In this document: piece after piece, positions 12,546 to 26,917 of the stretch
How positions within the stretch are numbered: the first letter of the stretch is position 1
Layout of the letters: each line of letters begins with the position of its first letter
Source: Hydractinia symbiolongicarpus
Taxonomy: Eukaryota; Cnidaria; Hydrozoa; Anthoathecata; Hydractiniidae
Assembly (NCBI RefSeq): GCF_029227915.1
Contig: NC_079886.1
Coordinates: 4,092,001 to 4,156,000, forward strand
Reading direction: 5' to 3'
DNA length: 64,000 bases
Notes under the pieces: generated by a model
The model's input: the letters and a program-made list of their open reading frames with translations, nothing else
Database searches by the model: none
What the model was told of the DNA's origin: nothing
Made by a program: the position numbers and the translations under genes

Positions 12546-15253
12546 GGGCGCTGTGGTAGCGCTTCATTTAAAAAAGTAGATAAATAAGTCATTTTTTACT
12601 GTGGGACCAATCCTAGCCGTTATCGCACGCTGAAGAAATAGAGACAGTTTCAAAAACTACATTTCATTGACTTTCTAACGGTGTCAGCCTGTTTGAGTTA
12701 CAACAGTTTGGTCATATTTTCGTACCAACATGTATTTATCAATATTTTTCTGATATTACTAGGTTGCATCGCCTTTAACAGGGGAACGAGTGACTATGGG
12801 ACTTAATTGAACTGATTTTGGACTGTGAGCTTACAAATGTGATGAATGAGACAATTGGACTTCATGAAATAACATTCTTCTTAAATTGGCATGATTCCCG
12901 GAACTCAGCGATTAAACTGGGCGCTGTGGGAGCGCTTCATTTAAAAATGTAGATAAATAACTCATTTTTTACTGTAGGAACAATCCTAGCCGTTATCGCA
13001 CACTGAAGAAATAGAGACAGTTTTAAAAACTACATTTCATTGAATTTCTAACGGTATCAGTCCGTTTCAGTTACAACGATTGCGTCACATATTCGTACCA
13101 ACATGTATTTAGAGAGATTTTTTTGATATTACTAGGTTGCATCGCTTATAACAGTTAAGCGATTGACTGTGGGATTTAATTGAACTGATTTTGGACTGTG
13201 ACCTTATAAATGTGATAACTGAGACAATTGGACTCCATGCAATAACCTTCTTCTTAAATTGGCATAATTGACGGAACTCAGCGATTACACTGGGCGCTGT
13301 GGTAGCGCTTCATTTAAAAATTTAGATAAATAAGTCATTTTTTACTGTGGGACCAATCCTAGCCGTTATGGCGCGCTGAAAAAATAGAGACAGTTTTAAA
13401 AACTACATTTCATTGACTTTCTAACGGTATCACTCCGTTTCAGTTACAACGGTTGTGTCACATATTCGCACCAACATGTATTTTGCGATATTTTTCTGAT
13501 ACTACTAAGTTGCATCGCTTTTAACAGTGAAACGATTGACTGTGGGATTTAATTGAACTGATTTTGGAATGTGACCTTATAAATGTGATAAATGACACAT
13601 TGGGACTCCAAGAAATAACATTCTTTTTAATTTGCCATGATTGCCGAAACTCAGCGATAGCACTGGGCTCTCTGTTAGCGATTTAGTTACAAATTTAGAT
13701 AAATGAGTCATTTTTTACTGTGGGACCAATCATAGCTGTTAGTGCACGGTGAGGAAATAGAGATAGTTTCAAACACTACATTTCATTTCCTTTCTAACGG
13801 TGTCAGTCCGTTTCAGTTGCAATGGTTGGTTCACAAAGTTGTGCCAACATGTATTTTGCGATATTTTTCTGATACAAACAGGTTGCATCGCTTTTAACAG
13901 TGAAACGATTGACTGTGGGACTAAATTGAACTGATTTTGGACTGTGACCTTATAAATGTGATAAATGACACAATTGGACTCCAAGAATAACATTCTTCTT
14001 TACTTGACGCGATTGCCAGAACTCAGCCATTACACTGCGCGCTGTGGTTGCGCTTTATTTAAAAATTTAGATAATTGAATCATTTTTTACTGTGGGACCA
14101 ATCGTTGCCGTTAGCGGGCGGTGAAAAAATGGAGAAAGTTTCAAAAACATCATATCATTGACTTTCTAACTGTATTAGTCCGTTTGAGTTTCAACGGTTG
14201 GGTGACGTAATCGTACAAACATGTATTTTGCAATATTTTTCAGATATTACTAGGTTGCATCGCTTTTAACAGTGAAACGATTGACTGTGGGACTTACTTG
14301 AACTGATTTTGGACTTTAACTTTATAAATGTGATAATTGAGACAATTGGACTCCATGCAATAACATTCTTCTTTAATTGGCATGATTGACGGAACTCAGC
14401 GATTACACTGGGCACTGTGGTAGCGCTTCATTTAAAAATGTAGATAAATAAGTCATTTTTTACTGTGGGACCAATCCTAGCCGTTATCGCACGCTGAAGA
14501 AATAGAGACAGTTTCAAAAACTACATTTCATTGACTTTCTAACGGTGTCAGCCTGTTTGAGTTACAACAGTTTGGTCATATTTTCGTACCAACATGTATT
14601 TATCAATATTTTTCTGATATTACTAGGTTGCATCGCTTTTAACAGTGGAACGAGTGACTATGGGACTTAATTGAACTGATTTTGGACTGTGAGCTTACAA
14701 ATGTGATGAATGAGACAATTGGACTTCATGAAATAACATTCTTCTTAAATTGGCATGATTCCCGGAACTCAGCGATTAAACTGGGCGCTGTGGGAGCGCT
14801 TCATTTAAAAATGTAGATAAATAACTCATTTTTTACTGTAGGAACAATTCTAGCCGTTATCGCACACTGAAGAAATAGAGACAGTTTTAAAAACTACATT
14901 TCATTGAATTTCTAACGGTATCAGTCCGTTTCAGTTACAACGATTGCGTCACATATTCGTACCAACATGTATTTAGAGAGATTTTTTTGATATTACTAGG
15001 TTGCATCGCTTATAACAGTGAAGCGATTGACTGTGGGATTTAATTGAACTGATTTTGGACTGTGACCTTATAAATGTGATAACTGAGACAATTGGACTCC
15101 ATGCAATAACCTTCTTCTTAAATTGGCATAATTGACGGAACTCAGCGATTACACTGGGCGCTGTGGTAGCGCTTCATTTAAAAATTTAGATAAATAAGTC
15201 ATTTTTTACTGTGGGACCAATCCTAGCCGTTATCGCACGCTGAAGAAATAGAA
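12546..15253 (+). repeat. Satellite: mixed monomers with an internal copy
   Basis: About seven monomers. The stretch 12.6-13.3 kb recurs at about 14.47-15.2 kb with offset about 1864 (five monomers); both include the rare ACAACAGTTTGGTCATATTTTC and TATTTATCAATATTTTTC variants and the AGAGAGATTTTTTTGATATT variant. The intervening part (13.35-14.2 kb) matches about 3.32-4.1 kb and 7.26-8.0 kb. No gene seen. Confidence 0.8.
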
Positions 15254-15390
15254 ACAGTTTCAAGAACTACATTTCATTGACTTTCTAACCGTATTAGTCC
15301 GTTTCAGTTTCAACGGTTGGGTTACGTAATCGTACAAACATGTATTTTGCAATATTTTTCTGATATTACTAGGTTGCATCGCTTATAACA

Positions 15391-15550
15391 GTGAAGCGAT
15401 TGACTGTGGGATTTAATTGAACTGATTTTGGACTTTAACTTTATAAATGTGATAATTGAGACAATTGGACGTGAAACGATTGATTGTGGAACTTAATTCA
15501 ACTGATTTTGTAGTTTGACCTTATTAATGTGATAAATGAGTCAATTGAAC
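15391..15550 (+). repeat. 80-bp internal tandem duplication, third occurrence
   Basis: Units 15391-15470 and 15471-15550 with the identical join and a 453-bp anchor spacing (15254 to 15707). It marks this stretch as a further copy of the 3.94-kb unit. Confidence 0.9.
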
Positions 15551-17197
15551 TCCAAGAAGAAACTTTCTTCTTAATTTGACATGATTGCTTCAGCTTAGCA
15601 GTTACACTGGGCGTTTGGGTAGCGCTTTATTTAAAAATTTAGAAAAATAAATCATTTTTTACCGTGGGACCAATCCTAGCGGATAGCGCGCGCTAAAGAA
15701 ATAGAGACAGTTTCAAAAACTATATTCCATTGACTTTCTAACGGTGTCAGTCCGTTTGAGTTACAGCGGTTGGGTCACATTTTTGTAGCAACAAGTATTT
15801 AGCGATATTTTTCTGATATTACTAGGTTGCATCGCTTTTAACAGTAAAAGGATTGAATGTGGGACTTAATTGAACTGATTATGGACTGTGACCCTATAAG
15901 TGTGATAAAAGAGACCATTGGACTCCAAGAAATAACATTCTTCTTAAATTGACATGATTGCCGGAACTCACCAACTACACTGGGCGCTGTGGTAGCGCTT
16001 CATTTAAAAATGTAGATAAATAAGTCATTTTTTACTGTGGGACCAATCCTAGCCGTTATCGCGCGCTGAAAAAATAGAGACAGTTTTAAAAACTACATTT
16101 CACTTACTTTCTAACGGTATCACTCCGTTTCAGTTACAACGGTTGTGTCACATATTCGCACCAACATGTATTTTGCGATATTTTTCTGATACTACTAAGT
16201 TGCATCGCTTTTAACAGTGAAACGATTGACTGTGGGATTTAATTGAACTGATTTTGGAATGTGACCTTATAAATGTGATAAATGACACATTGGGACTCCA
16301 AGAAATAACATTCTTTTTAATTTGCCATGATTGCCGAAACTCAGCGATTACACTGGGCTCTCTGTTAGCGATTTAATTACAAATTTAGATAAATGAGTCA
16401 TTTTTTACTGTGGGACCAATCCTAGTTGTTAGTGCACGGTGAGGAAATAGAGACAGTTTCAAACACTACATTTCATTTCCTTTCTAACGGTGTCAGTCCG
16501 TTTCAGTTGCAATGGTTGGTTCACAAAGTTGTGCCAACATGTATTTTGCGATATTTTTCTGATACAAACAGGTTGCATCGCTTTTAACAGTGAAACGATT
16601 GACTGTGGGCCTAAATTGAACTGATTTTGGACTGTGACCTTATAAATGTGATAAATGGCACAATTGGACTCCAAGAAAAAACATTCTTTTTAACTTGATG
16701 CGATTGCCAGAACTCAACCATTACACTTGGCGTTTTGGTAGCGCTTTATTTAAAAATTTAGATAAATAAGTCATTTTTTACTGTAGGAGCAATTGTAGCC
16801 GTTAGCGGGCGGTGAAGAAGTAGAGACAGTTTTAAAAACTACATTTCATTGATTTCCAAACAGTATCAGTCCGTTTCAGTTACAACGGTTGCGTCACATA
16901 TTGGTACCAACATGTATTTAGCGATAGTGTTCTGATACTACTAAGTTGCATCGCTTTTAACAGTGAAACGATTGATTGTGGAACTTAATTGAACTGATTT
17001 TGGACTGTGACCTTATAAATGTGATAAATGACACAATTGGACTCCAAGAATAACATTTTTCTTAACTTGACGCGATTGCCAAAACTCAGCCATTACACTG
17101 CGCGCTGTGGTTGCGCTTTATTTAAAAATTAAGATAATTGAATCATTTTTTACTGTGGGAGCAATCGTTGCCGTTAGCGGGCGGTGAAAAAATGGAG

Positions 17198-17326
17198 AAA
17201 GTTTCAAAAACATCATATCATTGACCCTCTAACGGTATCAGTCCGATTCAGTTACAACGGTTGCGTCACATATTCCTACCAACTTGTATTTAGCGATAAT
17301 TTTCTAATATTATTGAAGAAATGGAG
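17198..17326 (+). repeat. Truncated 129-bp monomer, third occurrence
   Basis: Same join near 17314. With the 80-bp duplication upstream (15391-15550) it shows that about 15.25-18.25 kb derives from the same super-repeat as 6.5-9.1 kb (offset 9158 at this end). One extra monomer (anchor 16826) lies between the shared markers. Confidence 0.91.
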
Positions 17327-20090
17327 ACAGTTTCGAAAACTACATATCATTGACTTTCCAAAGGTTTCAGTCCGTTTCAGTAACAACGGTTGCGTCACAT
17401 ATTCGTACCAACTTGTATTTAGCGATAATTTTCTAATATTACTAGGTTGCATCACTTTTAACAGTGAAACGATTCACTGTGGGACTTAATTCAACTGATT
17501 TTGGAGTTTGACCTTATAATTGTGATTAATGAAGCAATTGGACTCCAAGAAAAAAAATTCTTCTTAATTTGGCATGATTGCCGAAACTCAGCGATTACAC
17601 TGCGCGTTCTGTTAGCGACTTAATTACAAATTTAGATAAATGAGTCATTTTTTACTGTGTGGGACGAATCCTAGCTGTTAGCGCGCGCTGAAGAAATAGA
17701 GACAGTTTCAAAAACTACATTTCATTTCCTTCCTAACGGTGTCAGTCCGTTTGAGTTGCAACGGTTGCGTCACATATTTTTATGAACATGTATTTAGCGA
17801 TAGTGTTTTAATACTACTAAGTTGCATCGCTTTTAACAGTAAAACGATCGACTGTGGGACTTAATTAAATTGACTTTGGAATACTAGCTTATAAATGTGA
17901 TAAATGACACAAGTGGACTCCAAGAAATAACATTCTTTTTAATTTGTCATGATTGCCCGAACTCAGCCATTACATTGGGCGCTGTGGTAGCGTTTCAGTT
18001 AAAAATTTAGATAAATAAGTCATTTTTTACTGTGGGAGCAATCGCAGACGTTCGCGAGCGGTGAAGAAATGGAGACAGTTTCGAAAACTACATATCATTG
18101 ACTTTCTAACGGTATCAGTAGGTTTCTGTTACAACGGTTGCGTCACATATTCGTACCAACTTGTATTTAGCGATAATTTTCTAATATTACTAGGTTGCAT
18201 CGCTTTTAACAGTGAAACGATTCACTGTGGGACTTAATTCAACTGATTTTGGAGTTTGACCTTATAATTGTGATAAATGAAACAATTGGACTCCTAGAAA
18301 TACAATTCTTCTTAATTTGGCATGATTGCCGAAACTTAGCGATTACACTGGGCGTTCTGTTAGCAATTTAATTACAAACTAAGATAAATGAGTCATTTTT
18401 TACTGTGGGACCAATCCTAGCTGTTAGCGCGCGCTGAAGAAATAGAGACAGTTTCAAAAACTACATTTCATTTCCTTTCTATCGGTGTCAGTCCGTTTGA
18501 GTTGCAATGGTGGTTCACATATTTGTACCAACATGTATTTTGCGATTATTTTCTGTTACAAATAGGTTGCATCGCTTTTAACAGCGAAACGATTGATTGT
18601 GGGACTAAATTGAACTAATTTTGGACTCTGATCTTATAATTGTGATAAATGAGACAATTAGACTCCAAGAAAAAAAAGTCCTCTTAATTTGGCATGATTG
18701 CCGAAACTCAGCGATTACACTGCGCGCTCTGTTAGCAATTTAATTACATATTTAGATAAATGAGTCATTTTTTACTGTGGGACCAATCGTAGCCGTTAGC
18801 GGGCGGTGAAGAAATGGAGACAGTTTCAAACACTACATATCATTGACTTTCTAACAGTATCAGTCCGTTTCAGTTACAACGGTTGCGTCACATATTCGTA
18901 CCAGCTTGTATTTAGCGATAATTTTCTAATATTACTAGGTTGCATCGCTTTTAACAGTGAAACGATTCACTGTGGGACTTAATTCAACTGATTTTGGAGT
19001 TTGACCTTATAATTGTGATAAATGAAGCAATTGGACTCCAAGAAAAAAAATTCTTCTTAATTTGGCATGATTGCCGAAACTCAGCGATTACACTGCGCGT
19101 TCTGTTAGCGACTTAATTACAAATTTAGATAAATGAGTCATTTTTTACTGTGGGACGAATCCTAGCTGTTAGCGCGCGCTGAAGAAATAGAGACAGTTTC
19201 AAAAACTACATTTCATTTCCTTCCTAACGGTGTCAGTCCGTTTGAGTTGCAACGGTTGCGTCACATATTTGTATGAACATGTATTTAGCGATAGTGTTCT
19301 GATACTACTAAGTTGCATCGCTTTTAACAGTGAAACGATCGACTGTGGGACTTAATTGAATTGATTTTGGAATATGAGCTTATAATTGTGATAAATGACA
19401 CAAGTGGACTCCAAGAAATAACATTCTTTTTAATTTGTCATAATTGTCCGAACTCAGCCATTACACTGGGCGCTGTGGTAGCGTTTCAGTTAAAAATTTA
19501 GATAAATAAGTCATTTTTCGATGTGGGACCAATCCTAGCTGTTAGCGCGCACTGAAGAAATAGAGACAGTCTCAAAAGCTACATTTCATTTCCTTTCTAT
19601 CAGTGTCTGTCCGTTTGAGTTGAAATGGTGGTTCACATATTTGTACGAACATGTATTTTGCGATATTTTTCTGATACAAATAGGTTGCATCGTTTTTAAC
19701 AGCGAAACGATTGACTGTGGGACTAAATTGAACTAATTTTGGTCTCTGATCTTATAATTGTGATAAATGAGACAATTGGACACCAAGAAAAAAAATTCTT
19801 CTTAATTTGGCATAATTGCCGAAACTCAGCGATTACACTGCGCGCTCTGTTAGCAATTTAATTCCAAATTTAGATAAATGAATCATTTTTTACTGTAGGA
19901 CCAATCCTAGCTGTTAGCGCGCGCTGAAGAAATAGAGACAGTTTCAATTACTACATTTCATTTCCTTTCTAACGGTGTCAGTCCGTTTGAGTTGCAATGG
20001 TTGGTTCACATATTTGTACCAACATGTATTTTGCGATATTTTTCTAAGACAAATAGGTTGCATCGCTTTTAACAGTGAAACGATTGGCTG
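17327..20090 (+). repeat. Satellite: displaced copies of 8.2-10.6 kb
   Basis: About 7.5 monomers. The first part (to about 18.25 kb) follows 8.17-9.09 kb at offset 9158, sharing the two-base insertion in ACTGTGTGGGACGAATCC and the TTCGCGAGCGGTGAAG variant. From about 18.75 kb to 20.5 kb it follows 8.86-10.6 kb at offset 9902 (anchors 9291/19193 and 9664/19566). The two-monomer change in offset is an insertion around 18.3-18.75 kb. Confidence 0.82.
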
Positions 20091-22696
20091 TGGGACTAAA
20101 TTGAACTGATTTTGGACTGTGACCATATAAATGTGATAAATGACACAATTGGACTCCAAGAATTAACATTCTTCTTATATTGACACGATTGCCAGAACTC
20201 ACCCATTACACTGGGCGCTGTGGTAGCGCTTTATTTAAAAATTTAGATAATAGAATCATTTTTTACTGTGGGACCAATCGTAGCCGTTAGCGGGCGGTGA
20301 AGAAATGGAGACAGTTTCAAAAACTACATATCATTGACTTTCTAACGGTATCAGTCCGTTTCAGTTACAACGGTTGCGTCACATATTTGTACCAACTTGT
20401 ATTTAGCGATAATTTTCTAATATTACTAGGTTGCATTGCTTTTAAGAGTGAAACGAGTCACTGTGGGACTTAATTCAACTGATTTTGGAGTTTGACCTTA
20501 TAATTGTGATAAATGAGACAATTGAACTCCAAGAAAAAAAGTTCTTCTTAATTTGGCATGATTGCCGAAACTCAACGATTAGACTGCGCACTCTGTTAGC
20601 GATTTAATTACAAATTTAGATAAATGAGTCATTTTATACTGTGGGACCAATCCTAGCTGTTAGCGCACGCTGAAGAAATAGAGACAGTTTCAAAAACTAC
20701 ATTTATTGACTTTCTAACGGTATCAGTCCGTTTCTGTTACAACGGTTGCGTCACATATTCGTACCAACTTGTATTTAGCGATAATTTTCTAATATTACTA
20801 GGTTGCATCGCTTTTAACAGTGAAACGATTCACTGTGGGACTTAATTCAACTGATTTTGGAGTTTGACCTTATAATTGTGATAAATGAAACATTTGGACT
20901 ACAAGAAATACAATTCTTCTTAATTTGGCATGATTGCCGAAACTCAACGATTACACTACGCGCTCTGTTAGTAATTTAATTACATATTTAGATAAATGAG
21001 TCATTTTTTACTGTGGGACCAATCGTAGCAATTAGCGGGCGGTGAAGAAATGGAGACAGGTTCAAAAACTACATATCATTGACTTTCTAACAGTATCAGT
21101 CCGTTTCAGTTACAACGGTTGCGTCACATATTCGTACCAACTTGTATTTAGCGATAATTTTCCAATATTACTAGGTTGCATCGCTTTTAACAGTGAAACG
21201 ATTTACTGTGGGACTTAATTCAACTGATTTTGGAGTTTGACCTTATAATTGAGATAAATGAAGCAATTGGACTCCAAGAAAAATAATTCTTCTTAATTTT
21301 GCATGATTGCCGAAACTCAGCGATTACACTGCGCGTTCTGTTAGCGACTTAATTACAAATTTAGATAAATGAGTCATTTTTTACTGTGGGACGAATCCTA
21401 GCTGTTAGCGCGCGCTGAAGAAATAGAGATAGTTTCAAAAACTACATTTCATTTCCTTCCTAACGGTGTCAGTCCGTTTGAGTTGCAACGGTTGCGTCAC
21501 ATATTTGTATGAACGTGTATTTAGCGATAGTGTTCTGATACTACTAAGTTGCATCGCTTTTAACAGTGAAACGATCGACTGTGGGACTTAATTGAATTGA
21601 TTTTGGAATATGAGCTTATAAATGTGATAAGTGACACAAGTGGACTCCAAGAAATAACATTCTTTTTAATTTGTCATAATTGCCCGAACTCAGCCATTAC
21701 ACTGGGCGCTGTGGTAGCGTTTCAGTTAAAAATTTGAATAAATAAATCATTTTTCACTGTGTGACCAATCCTAGCTGTTAGCGCGCGCTGAAGAAATAGA
21801 GACAGTTTCAAAAGCTACATTTCATTTCCTTTCTATCGGTTTCTGTCCGTTTGAGTTGCAATGGTGGTTCACATATTTTTACCAACATGTATTTTGCGAT
21901 GTTTTTCTGATACAAATAGGTTGCATCGCTTTTAACAGCGAAACGATTGATTGTGGGACTAAATTGAACTAATTTTGGACTCTGATCTTATAATTGTGAT
22001 AAATGAGACAATTGGACTCCAAGAAAAAAAAGTCTTCTTAATTTGGCATGATTGCCGAAACTCAGCGATTACACTGCGCGCTCTGTTAGCAATTTAATTA
22101 CAAATTTAGATAAATGAGTCATTTTTTGCTGTGGGACCAATCCTAGCTGTTAGCGCGCGCTGAAGAAATAGAGACAGTTTCAAAAGCTACATTTCATTTC
22201 CTTTCTATCGGTGTCTGTCCGTTTGAGTTGCAATGGTGGTTCACATATTTGTACGAACATGTATTTTGCGATATTTTTCTGATACAAATAGGTTGCATCG
22301 TTTTTAACAGCGAAACGATTGACTGTGGGACTAAATTGAACTAATTTTGGTCTCTGATCTTATAGTTGTGATAAATGAGACACTTGGACTCCAAGAAAAA
22401 AAATTCTTCTTAATTTGGCATGATTGCCGAAACTCAGCGATTACACTGCGCGCTCTGTTAGCAATTTAATTACAAATTTAGATAAATGAGTCATTTTTTG
22501 CTGTGGGACCAATCCTAGCTGTTAGCGCACGCTGAAGAAATAGAGACAGTTTCAAAAGCTACATTTCATTTCCTTTCTATCGGTGTCTGTCCGTTTGAGT
22601 TGCAATGGTGGTTCACATATTTGTACGAACATGTATTTTGCGATATTTTTCTGATACAAATAGGTTGCATCGTTTTTAACAGCGAAACGATTGACT
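20090..22696 (+). repeat. 7-mer HOR (about 2607 bp), copy 1
   Basis: Seven-monomer unit whose variants recur about 2607 bases later: the AAGAATTAACATTCTTCTTA block at about 20157 and 22764, the AATTGAACTCCAAGAAAAAA block at about 20520 and 23127, and the GACAGGTTCAAAAACTACAT variant. Near 21.78-22.7 kb three adjacent monomers of the CTATCGGTGTCTGTCCG type are almost the same, a local single-monomer amplification. Confidence 0.8.
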
Positions 22697-24680
22697 GTGG
22701 GACTAAATTGAACTGATTTTGGACTGTGACCTTATAAATGTGATAAATGACACAATTGCACTCCAAGAATTAACATTCTTCTTATATTGACACGATTGCC
22801 AGAACTCAGCCATTACACTGGGCGCTGTGGTAGCGCTTTATTTAAAAATTTAGATAATTGAATCATTTTTTACTGTGGGACCAATCGTAGCCGTTAGCGG
22901 GCGGTGAAGAAATGGAGACAGTTTCAAAAACTACATATCATTGAATTTCTAACGGTATCAGTCCGTTTCAGTTACAACGGTTGCGTCACATATTTGTACC
23001 AACTTGTATTTAGCGATAATTTTCTAATATTACTAGGTTGCATTGCTTTTAAGAGTGAAACGAGTCACTGTGGGACTTAATTCAACTGATTTTGGAGTTT
23101 GACCTTATAATTGTGATAAATGAGACAATTGAACTCCAAGAAAAAAAGTTCTTCTTAATTTGGCATGATTGCCGAAACTCAACGATTACACTGCGCACTC
23201 TGTTAGCGATTTAATTACAAATTTAGATTAATGAGTCATTTTATACTGTTGGACCAATCCTAGCTGTTAGCGCGAGCTGAAGAAATAGAGACTGTTTCAA
23301 AAACTACATTTCATTGACTTTCTAACGGTATCAGTCCGTTTCTGTTACAACGGTTGCGTCACATATTCGTACCAACTTGTATTTAGCGATAATTTTCTAA
23401 TATTACTAGGTTGCAACGCTTTTAACAGTGAAACGATTCACTGTGGGACTTAATTCAACTGATTTTGGAGTTTGACCTTATAATTGTGATAAATGAAACA
23501 TTTGGACTCCAAGAAATACAATTCTTCTTGATTTGGCATGATTGCCGAAACTCAACGATTACACTGCGCGCTCTGTTAGCAATTTAATTACATATTTAGA
23601 TAAATGAGTCATTTTTTACTGTGGGACCAATCGTAGCCGTTAGCAGGCGGTGAAGAAATGGAGACAGGTTCAAAAACTACATATCATTGACTTTCTAACA
23701 GTATCAGTCCGTTTCAGTTACAACAGTTGCGTCACATATTCGTACCAACTTGTATTTAGCGATAATTTTCCAATATTACTAGGTTGCATCGCTTTTAACA
23801 GTGAAACGATTCACTGTGGGACTTAATTCAACTGATTTTGGAGTTTGACCTTATAATTGTGATAAATGAAGCAATTGGACCCCAAGAAAAATAATTCTTC
23901 TTAATTTTGCATGATTGGCGAAACTCAGCGATTACACTGCGCGTTCTGTTAGCGACTTAATTACAAATTTAGATAAATGAGTCATTTTTTACTGTGGGAC
24001 GAATCCTAGCTGTTAGCGCGCGCTGAAGAAATAGAGATAGTTTCAAAAACTACATTTCATTTCCTTCCTAACGGTGTCAGTCCGTTTGAGTTGCAACGGT
24101 TGCGTCACATATTTGTATGAACATGTATTTAGCGATAGTGTTCTGATACTACTAAGTTGCATCGCTTTTAACAGTGAAACGATCGACTGTGGGACTTAAT
24201 TGAATTGATTTTGGAATATGAGCTTATAAATGTGATAAATGACACAAGTGGACTCCAAGAAATAACATTCTTTTTAATTTGTCATAATTGCCCGAACTCA
24301 GCCATTACACTGGGCGCTGTGGTAGCGTTTCAGTTAAAAATTTAGATAAATAAGTCATTTTTCACTGTGTGACCAATCCTAGCTGTTAGCGCGCGCTGAA
24401 GAAATAGAGACAGTTTCAAAAGCTACATTTCATTTCCTTTCTATCGGTGTCTGTCCGTTTGAGTTGCAATGGTGGTTCACATATTTGTACCAACATGTAT
24501 TTTGCGATGTTTTTCTGATACAAATAGGTTGCGTCGCTTTTAACAGCGAAACGATTGATTGTGGGACTAAATTGAACTAATTTTGGACTCTGATCTTATA
24601 ATTGTGATAAATGAGACAATTGAACACCAAGAAAAAAAATTCTTCTTAATTTGGCATGATTGCCGAAACTCAGCGATTAC
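22697..24680 (+). repeat. 7-mer HOR (about 2607 bp), partial copy 2
   Basis: Follows copy 1 for about 5.3 monomers, then near 24680 changes from the GCGCGCTCTGTTAGC form to GGGCGCTGTGGTAGCGC and enters the next HOR block. A few differences from copy 1 are visible, such as TTGCAACGC for TTGCATCGC near 23412. Confidence 0.78.
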
Positions 24681-26917
24681 ACTGGGCGCTGTGGTAGCGC
24701 TTTATTTAAAAATTTAGATAATTGAATCATTTTTTACTGTGGGACCAATCGTAGCCGTTAGCGGGCGGTGAAGAAATGGAGACAGTTTCAAAAACTACAT
24801 ATCATTGACTTTCTAACGGTATCAGTCCGTTTCAGTTACAACAGTTGCGTCACATATTCGTACCAACTTGGACTTAGCGATAATTTTCTAATATTACTAC
24901 GTTGCATCGCTTGTAACAGTGAAACGATTAACTGTGGGACTTAATTCAACTGATTTTGGAGTTTGACGTTATAATTGTGATAAATGAGACAATTGGACTC
25001 CAAGAAAAAAAATTCTTCTTAATTGGGCATGAGTGCCGAAACTCAGCGATTACACTGCGCGCTCTGGTAGCGAATTAATTACAAATTTAGATAAATGAGT
25101 CTTTTTTTACTGTGGGACCAATCCTAATTGTTAGCGCGCGCTGAAGAAATAGAGACAGTTTCAAACACTACATTTCATTTCCTTTCTAACGGTGTCAGTC
25201 CGTTTGAGTTGCATAGGTTGGTTCACATATTTGTACCAACATGTATTTTGCGATATTTTTCTGAGGCAAATAGGTTGCATCGCCTTTAACAGTGAAACCA
25301 TTGACTGTGGGACTAAATTGAACTGATTTTGGACTGTGACCTTATAAATGTGATAAATGACACAATTGGACTCCAAGAAATAACATTCTTTTTAATTTGT
25401 CATGATTGCCCGAACTCAGCCATTACACTGGGCGCTGTGGTAGCGTTTCAGTTAAAAATTTAGATTAATAAGTCATTTTTTACTGTGGGAGCAATCGCAG
25501 ACGTTCGCTGGCGGTGAAAAAATGGAGACAGTTTCGAAAACTGCATATCATTGACTTTCTAACGGTATCAGTCCGTTTCAGTTACAACGGTTGCGTCACA
25601 TATTCGTACCAACTTGTACTTAGCGATAATTTTCTAATATTACTAGGTTGCATCGCTTGTAACAGTGAAACGATTAACTGTGGGACTTAATTCAACTGAT
25701 TTTGGTGTTTGACGTTATAATTGTGATAAATGAGACAATTGGACTCCAAGAAAAAAAATTCTTCTTAATTTGACATGAGTGCCGAAACTCAGCGATTACA
25801 CGGCGCGCTCTGTTAGCGATTTAATTACAAATTTAGATAAATGAGTCATTTTTTACTGTGGGACCAATCCTAATTGTTAGCGCGCGCTGAAGAAATAGAG
25901 ACAGTTTCAAACACTACATTTCATTTCCTTTCTAACGGTGTCAGTCCGTTTGAGTTGCATAGGTTGTTTCACATATTTGTACCAACATGTATTTTGCGAT
26001 ATTTTTCTGAGGCAAATAGGTTGCATCGCCTTTAACAGTGAAACCATTGACTGTGGGACTAAATTGAACTGATTTTGGGCTGTGACCTTATAAATGTGAT
26101 AAATGACACAATTGGACTCCAAGAAATAACATTCTTTTTAATTTGTCATGATTGTCCGAACTCAGCCATTACACTGAGCGCTGTGGTAGCGTTTCAGTTA
26201 AAAATTTAGATAAATAAGTCATTTTTTACTGCGGGAGCAATCGCAGACGTTCGCGGGCGGTGAAGAAATGGAGACAGTTTCGAAAACTACATATCATTGA
26301 CTTTCTAACGGTATCAGTCCGCTTCAGTTACAACGGTTGCGTCACATATTCGTACCAACTTGTATTTAGCGATAATTTTCTAATATTACTAGGTTGCATC
26401 GCTTTTAACAGTGAAACGATTCACTTTGGGACTTAATTCAAATGATTTCGGAGTTTGACCTTATAATTGTGCTAAATGAGACAATTGGACTCCAAGAAAT
26501 AAAATTCTTCTTAATTTGTTATGATTGCCGAAACTCAGCGATTACACTGGGCGCTCTGTTAGCGATTTAATTACAAATTTAGATAAATAAGTCATTTTTT
26601 ACTGTGGGACCAATCCTAGCTGTTAGCGCGCGCTGAAGAAATAGAGACAGTTTCAAAAACTACATTTCATTTCCTTTCTATCGGTGTCAGTCCGTTTGAG
26701 TTGCAATGGTGGTTCACATATTTGCACGAACATGTATTTTGCGATATTTTACTGATACAAATAGGTTGCATCGCTTTTAACAGCGAAACGATTGACTGTG
26801 GGACTAAATTGAACTGATTTTGGACTGTGACCTTATAAATGTGATAAATGACACAATTGGACTCCAAGAAATAACATTCTTCTTAACTTGACGCGATTGC
26901 CAGAACTCAGCCATTGC
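24681..26917 (+). repeat. 6-mer HOR variant (2237 bp)
   Basis: Matches the following 7-mer unit at offset 2237 up to about 26.8 kb, then switches within one monomer: CAAATAGG, then a GGACTGTGACC tail where the 7-mer continues with GGACTCTGATC. One monomer (the equivalent of anchor about 29257) is therefore absent. This is what a within-monomer unequal exchange between HOR copies leaves. Confidence 0.88.

Noticed and set aside
4089-17489. 101-codon + strand ORFs at 4089, 8026 and 17184 as an internally repeated protein
   Set aside because: The internal repeat is just the 129-bp truncated monomer joined in frame to the next monomer; there is no other sign of coding.
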